A DNA stretch of 62,159 nucleotides from an uncultured Acidimicrobiales bacterium (GTDB lineage: Bacteria > Actinomycetota > Acidimicrobiia > Acidimicrobiales > SZUA-35): the NCBI GenBank assembly GCA_938009905.1, contig CALLGK010000021.1, positions 1 through 62,159 of the forward strand, written 5' to 3'. Position numbers and translations under genes: made by a program. Below are positions 51,108 to 58,992 of the stretch, one piece after another. The stretch's first letter is position 1; every line of letters begins with the position of its first letter. The notes beneath the pieces were generated by a model, which saw only the letters and a list, made by a program, of their open reading frames with translations, had not been told where the DNA came from and did no database searches.

Positions 51108-52378
51108 GCACGACCGAAAGCGACTTGGCTGCAAACGATCTGCGCGAGCTCAAAGACGTGACCGACATCGTCGAGATCGTCAACTCGCACACCGACGAGG
51201 ACGCACTCATTCACGCGGTGCTCGACAAGCTGCTCGACTATCAGATGGCTGCAACGGTCGTATTCCGGAGGCTCTCCGCCGATGGCGACTCGCTTGTGCC
51301 GGTGAGCTCTGTTGTTGGAGGGTCGAAGCTCGACGAGTTGCTGCAAACAACAGCGGTGCCCCTCGATTCCTTTGAAGGGCATGCCATCCGTGAGGATCAT
51401 GTGGTCTTGATTGACATCGAGACGTTTCCCCATATCAAACTCGACCGCACGTACCGGGAACTCGTGCTGCACTGCGCCGAGAATGGGTGCCGCGGGGCAC
51501 TCTTCTATCCGGTCCGATCGTCCGAGGCCCTTGGAACGTTGACGTTCTACGCCCTCGAAGACATCTCGCTCGACGAGCGCGGACTCGACATGTTCCACCG
51601 CGCCGCAAAACTCATGGCGTTCGGCATCGAGAAGTGCAGGCGAATCGCCTCGAAGCAGCACGTCGAGGAAGACCTGCGCTTGGCGAACGTGCGCCTCGAA
51701 AGCTCCAACAGAGATCTTCAGGACTTCGCCCATGTGGCATCGCACGATCTGCAGGAACCGCTGCGCAAGATCCGGACGTTCAGCGACCGCCTCAATGGTT
51801 CGGCCGCCGATCGGCTGTCGGACCAGAGCGCTGACGATCTCGACAAGATCCAGGCGGCTGCCGTTCGTATGCAGACGCTGATCGACGATCTGCTTGTGTA
51901 CTCACGAGTCGGCAACAGAATCGGAGACATGGTCGCGCTCGGACTGAACGCCGTCGTTGAAGAGGCGATGGTCGAGCGTCGAGCAGATCTCCGTCGACTG
52001 AATGGAACGTTTGAGGTTGAAGACCTTCCGGCGGCGATGGTTGATCAGCGCCAGATGGTGCAGTTCTTCTCGGCACTCATCTCGAACGCCGTGAAGTTCG
52101 CGTCTCCTGATCGGCCGCTCCATGTGCGCATCTCCGGCAAGCTCGAAGACGGTTGGGTCTCGATTGATGTCGAGGACAACGGCATCGGCTTTGAAGACAA
52201 GCACGCAGAACGGATCTTTGAGCCGTTTCGACGTCTGCACTCTCGGGCCGAGTACGAAGGCACCGGCATGGGTCTGGCCGTCGCGAAGCGCATCGCCACA
52301 CGCCACCACGGGGCCGTTCGTGCTCGTAGCGAGCTAGGGGTTGGTTCGACCTTCACGCTGTTGTTTCCAGCAACGTGA
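51104..52378 (+). CDS. GAF-domain sensor histidine kinase
   Basis: 424 residues, cytosolic. A GAF domain (about 25-180) is followed by a coiled-coil linker RLANVRLESSNRDLQDF. The HisKA helix has VASHDLQEPLRKIRTFSDRL (acceptor His214). The HATPase domain has SALISNAVKFASP, VEDNGIGFEDKHAERIFEPFRRLHSR and EGTGMGLAVAKRIATRHHG. It resembles phytochrome-type kinases (SHDLQEPL). It is a tandem paralogue of the preceding gene. No response regulator is in the window, so the partner is unlinked. Confidence 0.93.
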   Translation: MSTTESDLAANDLRELKDVTDIVEIVNSHTDEDALIHAVLDKLLDYQMAATVVFRRLSADGDSLVPVSSVVGGSKLDELLQTTAVPLDSFEGHAIREDHVVLIDIETFPHIKLDRTYRELVLHCAENGCRGALFYPVRSSEALGTLTFYALEDISLDERGLDMFHRAAKLMAFGIEKCRRIASKQHVEEDLRLANVRLESSNRDLQDFAHVASHDLQEPLRKIRTFSDRLNGSAADRLSDQSADDLDKIQAAAVRMQTLIDDLLVYSRVGNRIGDMVALGLNAVVEEAMVERRADLRRLNGTFEVEDLPAAMVDQRQMVQFFSALISNAVKFASPDRPLHVRISGKLEDGWVSIDVEDNGIGFEDKHAERIFEPFRRLHSRAEYEGTGMGLAVAKRIATRHHGAVRARSELGVGSTFTLLFPAT

Positions 52379-52391
52379 GCTTCTGGAGTTG

Positions 52392-52853
52392 CTAGCGCTG
52401 CTCGGCGGCGAGATCAACAAGCACGGCAGCCGCATGGCCCGCAGGGTCGTCAACTTCGTAGACCTTGGCCACGACCCCATCCGGGTTGATGAGAAAGCTG
52501 ACTCTCTTCGGGAAGTCTGAGAACGGGTCGTCGGCATCGCGCAGAACGCCATAGGCAGTGCCAACCGCTTTGTCTTCGTCGGAAAGCAAGGGGAACGGAA
52601 ACTCGACCGTTTCCTTGAATGCGGCGTTGTCGGCAGGGGAGTCAAACGACGCTCCGAGCACCTGACATCCGGCATCGATGAACTGCTGGGCCTGATCACG
52701 CAGGCCCTCTGCTTGCAGCGTTCAACCAGGCGTACTGGCTTTCGGATACCACCAGAACAGCACCCAGCTGCCTGCGTGGTCGCCGAGCGAGACGGTATTG
52801 CCCGCTTCATCGGAGAGCGAGAATGGTGCGGCCGGGCTGCCTTGTTCAATCAT
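52392..52853 (-). CDS. Bcp/PrxQ-type peroxiredoxin with in-frame TGA (probable selenocysteine) at the peroxidatic site
   Basis: Thiol or selenol peroxidase reducing hydroperoxides. The 153-codon frame starts MIEQGSPAAPFSLSDEAGNT and continues to SWVLFWWYPKASTPG. It then meets a single TGA (52724-52722, codon 44), and goes on TLQAEGLRDQAQQFIDAGCQ and VLGASFDSPADNAAFKETV to a TAG. Bcp enzymes have TPGCT there, with the Cys being peroxidatic. Total length is normal for the family, and no other frame defect is present. A hairpin 14 nt downstream fits a bacterial SECIS. The only visible cysteine is Cys63; the usual resolving Cys at +5 is Glu. The alternative is a nonsense mutation. Confidence 0.82.
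52688..52707 (-). promoter_or_regulatory. Putative bacterial SECIS hairpin
   Basis: Minus-strand GGGCCTG pairs perfectly with CAGGCCC around the loop CGTGAT. Counting U of UGA as 1, the stem is 18-24/31-37 and the loop has G26-U27, in the 16-37 window known for SelB-bound elements. CUGC (7-10) can pair with GCAG (39-42) below an internal loop. Confidence 0.7.
52722..52724 (-). other. In-frame TGA, putative selenocysteine codon 44
   Basis: TGA between TPG and TLQAEGLRD, exactly where Bcp/PrxQ proteins carry the peroxidatic Cys (TPGC-T). Recoding would need SelB, tRNA-Sec, SelA and SelD, none of which are in this window. Confidence 0.78.
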
Positions 52854-52915
52854 CACGAACGAATCTAGCTCAGCGCCGCAACCGCTGGGTGTGCAAATGC
52901 GACGGTGATTCGAGG

Positions 52916-52921
52916 CATCAT
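52916..52921 (+). promoter_or_regulatory. Leaderless-type -10 variant CATCAT
   Basis: CATCAT, 6 nt before the GTG at 52928 of dsbB. The minus-strand TAGATT at 52862-52867 lies 8 nt before the peroxiredoxin ATG, giving a 74-bp divergent promoter region. Confidence 0.4.
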
Positions 52922-52927
52922 TTCACC

Positions 52928-53446
52928 GTGACGTTGTTCTTCGCCCTGCTGGCGTTCGGTGGCGCTGCGGTTGTCGTGCTGGCTCCCGTCGTGTCGTTTG
53001 CCATGCCAGGTTCGAGCACGGCCCGAGACATTCGGTCGTTCGGGTTAATCGGCGGGTTCGTTGCTGCGCTCGTGGCCACGCTCGGCAGCTTGTATCTCTC
53101 CGAAATCGTGGGCTACGCGCCGTGCCGCTTCTGCTGGTATCAGCGCTTCTTCATGTATCCGTCCGCCCTCGTGCTTGGCCTCTCGCTCTTGATGAAGAAG
53201 CCCAAGCTGGCGTGGCTCGCGGTGGCCATGTCGGTGATTGGGTTCTGCATCTCGGTCTACCACCGGCTCGAGCAGCAGTATCCAGACACGGTCGGCAGCT
53301 CATGTGCCGTCGATAATCCGTGTTGGGGCCGGTATGTCAACGAGTTCGGTTGGGTGACGATCCCAACAATGGCCGCGGTTGCGTTCGCTCTTGTGTTTAC
53401 TCTTGTGCCGTTGAGCCTTCGAGGCATGGCCGGCGAGAGCGAATAG
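52928..53446 (+). CDS. DsbB/BdbC-family disulfide bond formation protein
   Basis: 172-residue membrane protein with four helices that passes electrons from a thiol oxidase to quinone. Motifs: CRFCWYQRFFMYP (Cys66/Cys69, the quinone-reactive CxxC followed by the WYQR signature) and a second pair in SSCAVDNPCW (Cys126/Cys132). I start at GTG 52928, since the first helix LFFALLAFGGAAVVVLAPVV then begins at once. The upstream frame to 52823 overlaps the divergent gene. It probably works with the thioredoxin-like protein encoded next. Confidence 0.9.
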   Translation: MTLFFALLAFGGAAVVVLAPVVSFAMPGSSTARDIRSFGLIGGFVAALVATLGSLYLSEIVGYAPCRFCWYQRFFMYPSALVLGLSLLMKKPKLAWLAVAMSVIGFCISVYHRLEQQYPDTVGSSCAVDNPCWGRYVNEFGWVTIPTMAAVAFALVFTLVPLSLRGMAGESE

Positions 53447-53511
53447 GCGTTTCTCTTGGCTTTATGTCTCACTCTTGAAGCTCCCCCCTTCACGTCGAAA
53501 GAAGAAGTTGC

Positions 53512-54204
53512 ATGCCCCAGGCGCAGGTTCAAAAGATCAATGACGGCTCGGACTCCGGCGGCCGCTGGTTTCTGTTCGGCATCTTGGCGATTTTCGTCTT
53601 GGGTGCTGGTGCAATTGCCTTTGTTGCGACCAATCGCGAGTCGGCCACAAACATCACCAACATTCCGCGTGGTGGCGACGTTGAGGTCTCGGCCGACGTG
53701 TCGATCGATGGCACCCCGCTCCCGCCCATGCCGGGTAGCGGTGTGCTCGCCGACCCATCAACTGACCCAGCGGTGGGCACGATCGCACCGACTCTTGTCG
53801 GAACCGACTTCAACGGCGATCCGATCAGTATCGAGCCTGACGGTCGCCCGAAGGCCGTGTACTTCTTGGCCCACTGGTGCCCGGCCTGCCAGGCCGAGGT
53901 GCCATCTGTTGTCGAACTCATCGAGGCCGGAGCGGTACCGGCAGACATTGACTTGTACGGCGTGTCGACGTCGGCCGACGCGACTCGCGGCAACTACCCG
54001 CCCAACAACTGGCTTGCTCGAGAAGGCTGGACCCCGGCCATTATGCGGGATACCGCCGGCAGCGAGGCATTGCTCTCCTACGGCGCAGGCCCGTTCCCGT
54101 TCGTGGTCTACCTCGACGGTGAGAACCGCGTGCTTGCTCGTTCGTCCGGTGTGCTCGGGGAAGATCAGATCACGACGATCTGGGAAACCCTCGCCGCGGG
54201 CTGA
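53512..54204 (+). CDS. Membrane-anchored thioredoxin-like (TlpA/ResA-type) protein
   Basis: 230 residues. A cytosolic head is followed by one membrane helix (WFLFGILAIFVLGAGAIAFV, about 19-38), a linker, and a redoxin domain facing outward. The active site is AHWCPACQAEVPS (Cys123/Cys126) and the cis-Pro loop GPFPFVVYLDG. It is separated by 65 bp from the dsbB-like gene, a BdbC-BdbD-like pairing, so oxidation of secreted thiols is the likely role. A reducing role is possible. Confidence 0.9.
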   Translation: MPQAQVQKINDGSDSGGRWFLFGILAIFVLGAGAIAFVATNRESATNITNIPRGGDVEVSADVSIDGTPLPPMPGSGVLADPSTDPAVGTIAPTLVGTDFNGDPISIEPDGRPKAVYFLAHWCPACQAEVPSVVELIEAGAVPADIDLYGVSTSADATRGNYPPNNWLAREGWTPAIMRDTAGSEALLSYGAGPFPFVVYLDGENRVLARSSGVLGEDQITTIWETLAAG

Positions 54205-54247
54205 CACGCCAGCTGCTCCGTAAGAACCGCGACAACAGCAGAGCCGG

Positions 54248-54253
54248 TAGATT
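54248..54253 (+). promoter_or_regulatory. Leaderless -10 box TAGATT
   Basis: TAGATT, 6 nt before the ATG at 54260. Confidence 0.6.
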
Positions 54254-54259
54254 CGCGTC

Positions 54260-54496
54260 ATGTCCGATCTCGACACCGATGTCATCGTTGAGGAGCGGGT
54301 TACCCCGGTAACAAACGACGGTGGTGACCACGAGCGGTTTGCTCACTACGTCAAGAAGTCGGCCATTCTTCCCAGCACGGTTGAGGGCACACCGCTTGAA
54401 GCCCTCTGCGGCAAGAAGTGGATTCCTACGCGCGACCCGTCGAAGTTTCCGGTTTGCCCCGAGTGCAAAGAGATCTACGAAGCGTTGATGACGTGA
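54260..54496 (+). CDS. DUF3039-family small zinc-ribbon-like protein
   Basis: 78 residues, conserved in actinobacteria, function unknown. The C-terminal half has a putative metal site: EALCGKKWIPTRDPSKFPVCPECKEIYEAL (Cys at 49, 65 and 68). An acidic N-terminus precedes it. The stop TGA overlaps the next gene's GTG (GTGA), so it is coupled to the ribokinase-like gene. Confidence 0.85.
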   Translation: MSDLDTDVIVEERVTPVTNDGGDHERFAHYVKKSAILPSTVEGTPLEALCGKKWIPTRDPSKFPVCPECKEIYEALMT

Positions 54497-55434
54497 GCGC
54501 TCAAGACTCCACCGCCGACATCGTGGTGGTGGGGAGCTTGAACCTCGATGTCTCCGTTGTGGTCGATCACCTCCCGACAGCGGGCGAGACAGTCCTCGGT
54601 GGCGACGCCTTGTGGTCGCCGGGAGGCAAGGGCGCAAACCAGGCCGTTGGTGCTCGCAGACTGGGGCGAGACGTCAGCATGGTTGGCTGCGTTGGCGACG
54701 ACGACCCTGGCCGTCAGCTACTGGCGAACCTGGAGAGCGACGGCGTTGGTCATCAGCATGTCGCCGTGATTCCCGACGCCAGCACGGGGTTCGCGGCTAT
54801 CGCCGTCGGATCTGATGGTGACAATCAGATCGTGGTGAGTCCGGGAGCCAACGGCCGGGTCGACGCCGACCACATTGACGCGGCAGCCGACGAGATACGC
54901 AACGCCACAGTGGTGTTGGCCCAATTCGAGTTGCCGTTGCCGACGGTGCTGGCGGCGGCCCGGCTTGCATCCGGCACCTTTGTGTTGAACCCGGCCCCGG
55001 CTCCGACCGTCATCAACGGCGAAACTCGAGCGGAGCTCGATGGACTGTTGAGCCTGGTCAGTGTGGTGGTGCCCAACCAGGGTGAGCTTGCCGCGTTGCT
55101 CGGGGAGGATCGTGCTGCGTCACTCGACGAGGTTGCCGCACAGGCGGCCCGCCTTGCCGAACGTGGGCCTCGCGTGGTCGTCACGCTTGGCGAGCAGGGT
55201 GCCCTCGTCCTCGAAGATGGCGAGCCGTCACACGTGCCAGCCCTGCAGGTCGATGCGATCGACGCCACGGCGGCGGGCGATTCGTTTTGCGGTGCGCTTG
55301 GTGATCGGCTGTGCGATGGCGCCACGTTGACCGAGGCTGCCGAGTGGGCAGTGCAGGTCGCCGCCGTGACTGTCACCCGCCGGGGAGCGCAAGCATCGCT
55401 GCCAACGCGTGACGAGGTCAGTCAGGTTCGTTGA
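54493..55434 (+). CDS. rbsK: Ribokinase (PfkB family)
   Basis: Phosphorylates ribose with ATP. The 313 residues contain VVVGSLNLDVSVVVDHLPTAGETVLG, the signature PGGKGANQAVGARRLG, NQIVVSPGANGRVD, VVPNQGELAALLG and the catalytic DATAAGDSFCGAL (base Asp in AGD). GGKGANQA favours ribokinase over other PfkB kinases. No ribose transporter is adjacent, so the substrate may be salvaged internally. GTG start overlaps the DUF3039 stop. The end overlaps the convergent galE by 17 bp. Confidence 0.88.
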   Translation: MSAQDSTADIVVVGSLNLDVSVVVDHLPTAGETVLGGDALWSPGGKGANQAVGARRLGRDVSMVGCVGDDDPGRQLLANLESDGVGHQHVAVIPDASTGFAAIAVGSDGDNQIVVSPGANGRVDADHIDAAADEIRNATVVLAQFELPLPTVLAAARLASGTFVLNPAPAPTVINGETRAELDGLLSLVSVVVPNQGELAALLGEDRAASLDEVAAQAARLAERGPRVVVTLGEQGALVLEDGEPSHVPALQVDAIDATAAGDSFCGALGDRLCDGATLTEAAEWAVQVAAVTVTRRGAQASLPTRDEVSQVR

Positions 55435-56431
55435 ACCCGTTGGGGTTCTTTTCTTGCCAACGCCATGCGTCGCTGAGCATGAGTTCGAGACCGCGGTCAG
55501 CCCGCCATTCGAGTTCGGTCTGAGCTTTGGTTGGGTCGGCAAGTGATGTGGCGATGTCGCCCGGTCGGCGATCGGTGATCTCGTGGGGGATCTCTTGTCC
55601 GCTCACGTCTCGTGCCGTCTCGATGATGTCCAACACGGACGCTCCGTTGCCGGTGCCGAGGTTGTAGACGTCGCACCCTTTCGGAAGATGATCGAGTGCG
55701 GCCAGGTGGCCGAGCGCCAAGTCGACCACGTGGATGTAGTCGCGCACTCCCGTGCCGTCTGCAGTGTCGTAGTCGTCGCCGAAAACGCTCACCTTGTCGC
55801 GCCGTCCAACGGCGACTTGCATCACGTAGGGCACGAGGTTGTTAGGCGGTCCGTTTGGATCTTCGCCGATGTTGCCGCTCGGGTGCGCGCCAACCGGATT
55901 GAAGTAGCGCAGAAGGCTGATGCGCCAACGAGGATCGCTCGCCGCAACGTCGCGGCAGATGTCTTCGATCATGAGCTTGGTCTGGCCGTAGGGGTTCGTG
56001 GCCCCGGTGGGCGCAGTCTCTGGAATCGGAAGAATCTCGGGATCGCCGTAGACCGTGGCCGACGACGAGAAGACGAGGTCCCAGCAGTCGTGATCGGCCA
56101 TCGCCCCAAGCAGATTCATCGAGGAGACCAAGTTGTTCTGGTAGTAGCGCAGCGGCTCAGCTACCGATTCGCCAACGGCCTTCAGGCCGGCAAAGTGGAT
56201 GACCGACTCAATGGTGTGCGATTCGAAGACCGCATCGAGCGCAGAACGGTCAGTGATGTCGGCCTTGACGAAGGTGACATCTCGCCCTGTGAGCTCCCGC
56301 ACGCGATTGAGCGATTCTTCGCTCGAGTTCGAGAGGTCATCAACAACAACGACGTCTCGACCGCGCTCAAGAAGAGCGACGACGGTATGACTGCCGATGT
56401 AGCCGGCGCCGCCGGTGACGAGAATGGACAT
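55418..56431 (-). CDS. galE: UDP-glucose 4-epimerase
   Basis: Interconverts UDP-glucose and UDP-galactose for envelope glycans. The 337 residues begin SILVTGGAGYIGSHTVVALLERG (NAD-binding GxxGxxG). They contain VIHFAGLKAVGESV, the SSSATVYGDP Ser-rich strand, the catalytic pair in NPYGQTKLMIEDI (YxxxK), RYFNPVGAHPSG and the C-terminal NLGTGNGASVLDII. ATG 56431 chosen; the frame to 56542 adds residues before the Rossmann strand. Confidence 0.95.
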   Translation of the reverse strand: MSILVTGGAGYIGSHTVVALLERGRDVVVVDDLSNSSEESLNRVRELTGRDVTFVKADITDRSALDAVFESHTIESVIHFAGLKAVGESVAEPLRYYQNNLVSSMNLLGAMADHDCWDLVFSSSATVYGDPEILPIPETAPTGATNPYGQTKLMIEDICRDVAASDPRWRISLLRYFNPVGAHPSGNIGEDPNGPPNNLVPYVMQVAVGRRDKVSVFGDDYDTADGTGVRDYIHVVDLALGHLAALDHLPKGCDVYNLGTGNGASVLDIIETARDVSGQEIPHEITDRRPGDIATSLADPTKAQTELEWRADRGLELMLSDAWRWQEKNPNGFNEPD

Positions 56432-56550
56432 GGTGCTCCATCGGTCGATTTCGAGCTTGACCAAAGCAGGTTTGCTGAATTGCGGGGCTGATGTCGCCCA
56501 GAGAAGCGGAACTTTGAACCAGACGGCGACGTTGTACGTCAAACACTACT

Positions 56551-57306
56551 GTGACAGCGACTGAGGGATCGACGACGTTGAGCAATGAAAGCAACTCACT
56601 TCCGGCCGGCTGGTACTACGCGCAAGGCGATCCTGCGGGAACCCAGCGGTACTGGGATGGAGCACAGTGGATCGGCAGTCCCCAGGCTGCGCTGACCGCG
56701 CCCGGGGCGCCCGGTGCGTACGGCGCGTACGGCGCGCCTGGCGCGTACGGTGCCCCGGCCGGGCAGTACGCAGGCGGCCAGCAGTATGCGGGCGGTCATC
56801 AGTATGCGGGCGGTCATCAGTACGGCCCGGGTGCCAAGTTTGCGACCGGTCCCGGCGTGCCACCAGGTGTGTTGGTGCAACATGCGGCGCGGTATCGAAG
56901 CGACCGGGCCAACTACGCCCAGCGGGCTGTCGCCTGGATCATCGATGCACTCGTGTGGTGGGTTCCGTTCGTCGGGTTCGCGATGCTTAGCGGCGCCACT
57001 GGTAGTGACGGCTTTGCCCTCATCGCGTTGGTGGCCCTCTTCGCTGGAGTCGGCAACAGCCTGATTCTGCAGGGGCTGACGTCGAGATCTCTTGGCAAGC
57101 GCGTCATGGGCACCAAGATCGTGCGTCTCGAAAACAACGACGATCCCGGCATCGGCATGGTGCTGTTGAGGTTCCTCATCCCGTGGGCGTTCTCGATCTT
57201 CAGTTGCTACGTCTACTGGATCTTCGACTTCCTCTGGCCACTCTGGGATGAGGGCGATGAGCGCATTACTGACAAAATTCTGAAGGTCGCCGTCGTACGT
57301 GCCTAG
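56551..57306 (+). CDS. DUF2510-RDD family membrane protein 1
   Basis: 251 residues. An N-terminal DUF2510 motif (SLPAGWYYAQGDPAGTQRYWDGAQW, residues 15-39) is followed by a Gly/Ala/Tyr/Gln-rich linker with AYGAYGAPGAYGAP and GGHQYAGGHQY repeats. An RDD domain follows (RAVAWIIDALVWWVPFVGFAM; SLGKRVMGTKIVRLEN) with three membrane helices. Role unknown; RDD proteins are sometimes ion exchangers. First of three tandem paralogues. The linker length is encoded by short repeats and may vary. Confidence 0.85.
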   Translation: MTATEGSTTLSNESNSLPAGWYYAQGDPAGTQRYWDGAQWIGSPQAALTAPGAPGAYGAYGAPGAYGAPAGQYAGGQQYAGGHQYAGGHQYGPGAKFATGPGVPPGVLVQHAARYRSDRANYAQRAVAWIIDALVWWVPFVGFAMLSGATGSDGFALIALVALFAGVGNSLILQGLTSRSLGKRVMGTKIVRLENNDDPGIGMVLLRFLIPWAFSIFSCYVYWIFDFLWPLWDEGDERITDKILKVAVVRA

Positions 57307-57447
57307 GAGTCATCTCGGTTCTCGCGGCTCGGGCGATCCGGTGCAAATCCCGCACAGCGAGCGCGAGCCGACTACATTCGCCCACGAACGGGGGTGCTCC
57401 GACTCAGTGTCGGGCCGGAACTCCGTCTTTCTTCAGGAGGAGCAATA

Positions 57448-58005
57448 ATGTCAGACACGCCATCACAGGCCCCAGGCTGGTACTACGCACAGGGCGATCC
57501 GCCCGGCACCCAGCGCTACTGGGACGGCTCGAGCTGGCAGGGTGGACCTCAGCCAGTTGCGGGTGCTGGTGGAGCCGCAGGTGGGGCTGGAGCCATGAAG
57601 GCCGAGAACGGTGACCGTTTCGTTGCGTTCCTCATCGACGTTGGCATCATCATCGCCGCGTACATCGTGATGCTGATTCTGATCGCCATCGCGTCAGCCA
57701 TTAGCGACACGCTCGGAGGCATCTTGAGCCTCATCGCTGGCCTCGCGTATCTCGGCTACTACATCTACAACTACATCTATCTGCAGGGCACGACGGGTCA
57801 GACCATCGGCAAGAAGATGCGCAACATCAAGCTCGTCGACAAGACCACGGGTCAGCCCCTCGGCATGCTCATGGTGTTTGTGCGCGGTCTCGTCAGCGCC
57901 ATCTTCGCCATTCCGTGTTACCTGGACCACTGGTGGATCCTGGTTGATGAGAACAATCAGCGTCTTTCCGACAACGTTCTCGGAAACCACGTCATTCCAG
58001 CCTGA
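57448..58005 (+). CDS. DUF2510-RDD family membrane protein 2
   Basis: 185 residues: DUF2510 (APGWYYAQGDPPGTQRYWDGSSW), a short Gly/Ala linker, then RDD with NGDRFVAFLIDVGIIIAAYIVM and TTGQTIGKKMRNIKLVDKTTGQPLGM. Three membrane helices. ATG 57448 has a strong AGGAGGA, so unlike many neighbours it is leadered. Followed by a perfect 10-bp hairpin before the third paralogue. Confidence 0.87.
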   Translation: MSDTPSQAPGWYYAQGDPPGTQRYWDGSSWQGGPQPVAGAGGAAGGAGAMKAENGDRFVAFLIDVGIIIAAYIVMLILIAIASAISDTLGGILSLIAGLAYLGYYIYNYIYLQGTTGQTIGKKMRNIKLVDKTTGQPLGMLMVFVRGLVSAIFAIPCYLDHWWILVDENNQRLSDNVLGNHVIPA

Positions 58006-58025
58006 TCTACTGAGCTAGCGACTCG

Positions 58026-58049
58026 CCGGCGGGGCACGAGCCCCGCCGG
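58026..58049 (+). terminator. Perfect 10-bp hairpin between RDD paralogues 2 and 3
   Basis: CCGGCGGGGC and GCCCCGCCGG form a perfect stem with loop ACGA. There is no T-run, so it is either a Rho-assisted terminator or a processing/attenuation structure. Confidence 0.6.
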
Positions 58050-58087
58050 TCGTGTCGAGATCGTTGTATTCCCACGAGGTATCTGTC

Positions 58088-58660
58088 ATGACAGACATTC
58101 CGTCATCCCAGCCCCCTGGCTGGTACTACGCCCAGGGCGACCCCGTCGGAACACAGCGCTACTGGGATGGGTCGACCTGGCAAGGTGGTCCGCAACCTGT
58201 TGGCGGTGGCTACGGAGCCACGAGCCAGCTCGCAGACGCGGGCAGTCGCATCGGCGCCTGGTTTGTTGACCTGCTTGTCTTGATCATTCCCATCTTCATC
58301 ATTTCGTTTGCGGTGGCTGGCGGTGAGCAGCAGAGCGTGTTCGGTGCTTCGGCGCGACAAATCGTGGCTGGGCTCCTCACCACCGCTGTGTGGTTCGGCT
58401 ACCACGTTTTGATGAACAGCAACGGCGGGCAAACGCTTGGTCGCAGGGCGGTAAGCATCAAGATCGTCAACATGGACGGATCTGAGGCGGGAACCGATTC
58501 GCTCGTAAAGCGATTCGGTGTCGGACTTCTCAACATCATTCCGTTCGTCAACCTGGTGCTCTGGATCGTTGGGTTGGCCTCACTCGTCTTGATCTTCATC
58601 GACGACGACAATCAGGCGCTCTGGGACAAAGTGGCGAACACCAAGACCATCAAGGCGTGA
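58088..58660 (+). CDS. DUF2510-RDD family membrane protein 3
   Basis: 190 residues: DUF2510 (PPGWYYAQGDPVGTQRYWDGSTW), then RDD with DAGSRIGAWFVDLLVLIIPIFII and NGGQTLGRRAVSIKIVNMDGSEAG. Three membrane helices. The N-terminal 30 residues are nearly identical to paralogue 2, showing recent duplication or conversion. ATG 58088 chosen; an upstream GTG has no better support. Function unknown. Confidence 0.85.
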   Translation: MTDIPSSQPPGWYYAQGDPVGTQRYWDGSTWQGGPQPVGGGYGATSQLADAGSRIGAWFVDLLVLIIPIFIISFAVAGGEQQSVFGASARQIVAGLLTTAVWFGYHVLMNSNGGQTLGRRAVSIKIVNMDGSEAGTDSLVKRFGVGLLNIIPFVNLVLWIVGLASLVLIFIDDDNQALWDKVANTKTIKA

Positions 58661-58682
58661 CGGCGGAGACAGCGAGCAGTCG

Positions 58683-58865
58683 ATGACACGACAAGACGGC
58701 AAAAAGGCTGGCAGAGTCACAGCGCCCCAAGATGAAGAGGCGCTGGAGCGCGAACTGCCGTCGTTTCGACGACGCAAGCCCATCACGTTTTGGGTCGTGA
58801 TCATCGCCGTGCTGGCCATGGTGCTCAGCGTTGTTGCCGTGCCACTCGCCATCTTGTTGTCGTAA
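58683..58865 (+). CDS. Small single-pass membrane protein
   Basis: 60 residues: a charged cytosolic head (MTRQDGKKAGRVTAPQDEEA) and one C-terminal membrane helix (ITFWVVIIAVLAMVLSVVAV, about 35-58). It starts 22 bp after the third RDD gene and may be co-transcribed. I do not recognise it. Coding is supported by the clean charged-head/helix plan and the context. Confidence 0.6.
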   Translation: MTRQDGKKAGRVTAPQDEEALERELPSFRRRKPITFWVVIIAVLAMVLSVVAVPLAILLS

Positions 58866-58992
58866 AAGTCTCAGGCACTGGTTGGGAATCCGGTACCGCG
58901 TGCGCCATCCTGGGTAGTCCGGCCTTGTGGGCCGGTTTCAGTTCCCCGGTACAGGCCACTTTTCGGCGCTGTGTCGGCCCAGAAGGAGTTCG

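Noticed and set aside
52392-52661. Short stand-alone 89-residue redoxin fragment from an internal GTG
   Set aside because: It is only the C-terminal part of the peroxiredoxin. The upstream half is in the same frame, and only the TGA at 52722-52724 separates them.
52334-52849. 171-residue minus-strand frame over the peroxiredoxin
   Set aside because: Arg/Ser-rich out-of-frame translation with no domain. The peroxiredoxin frame explains the region.
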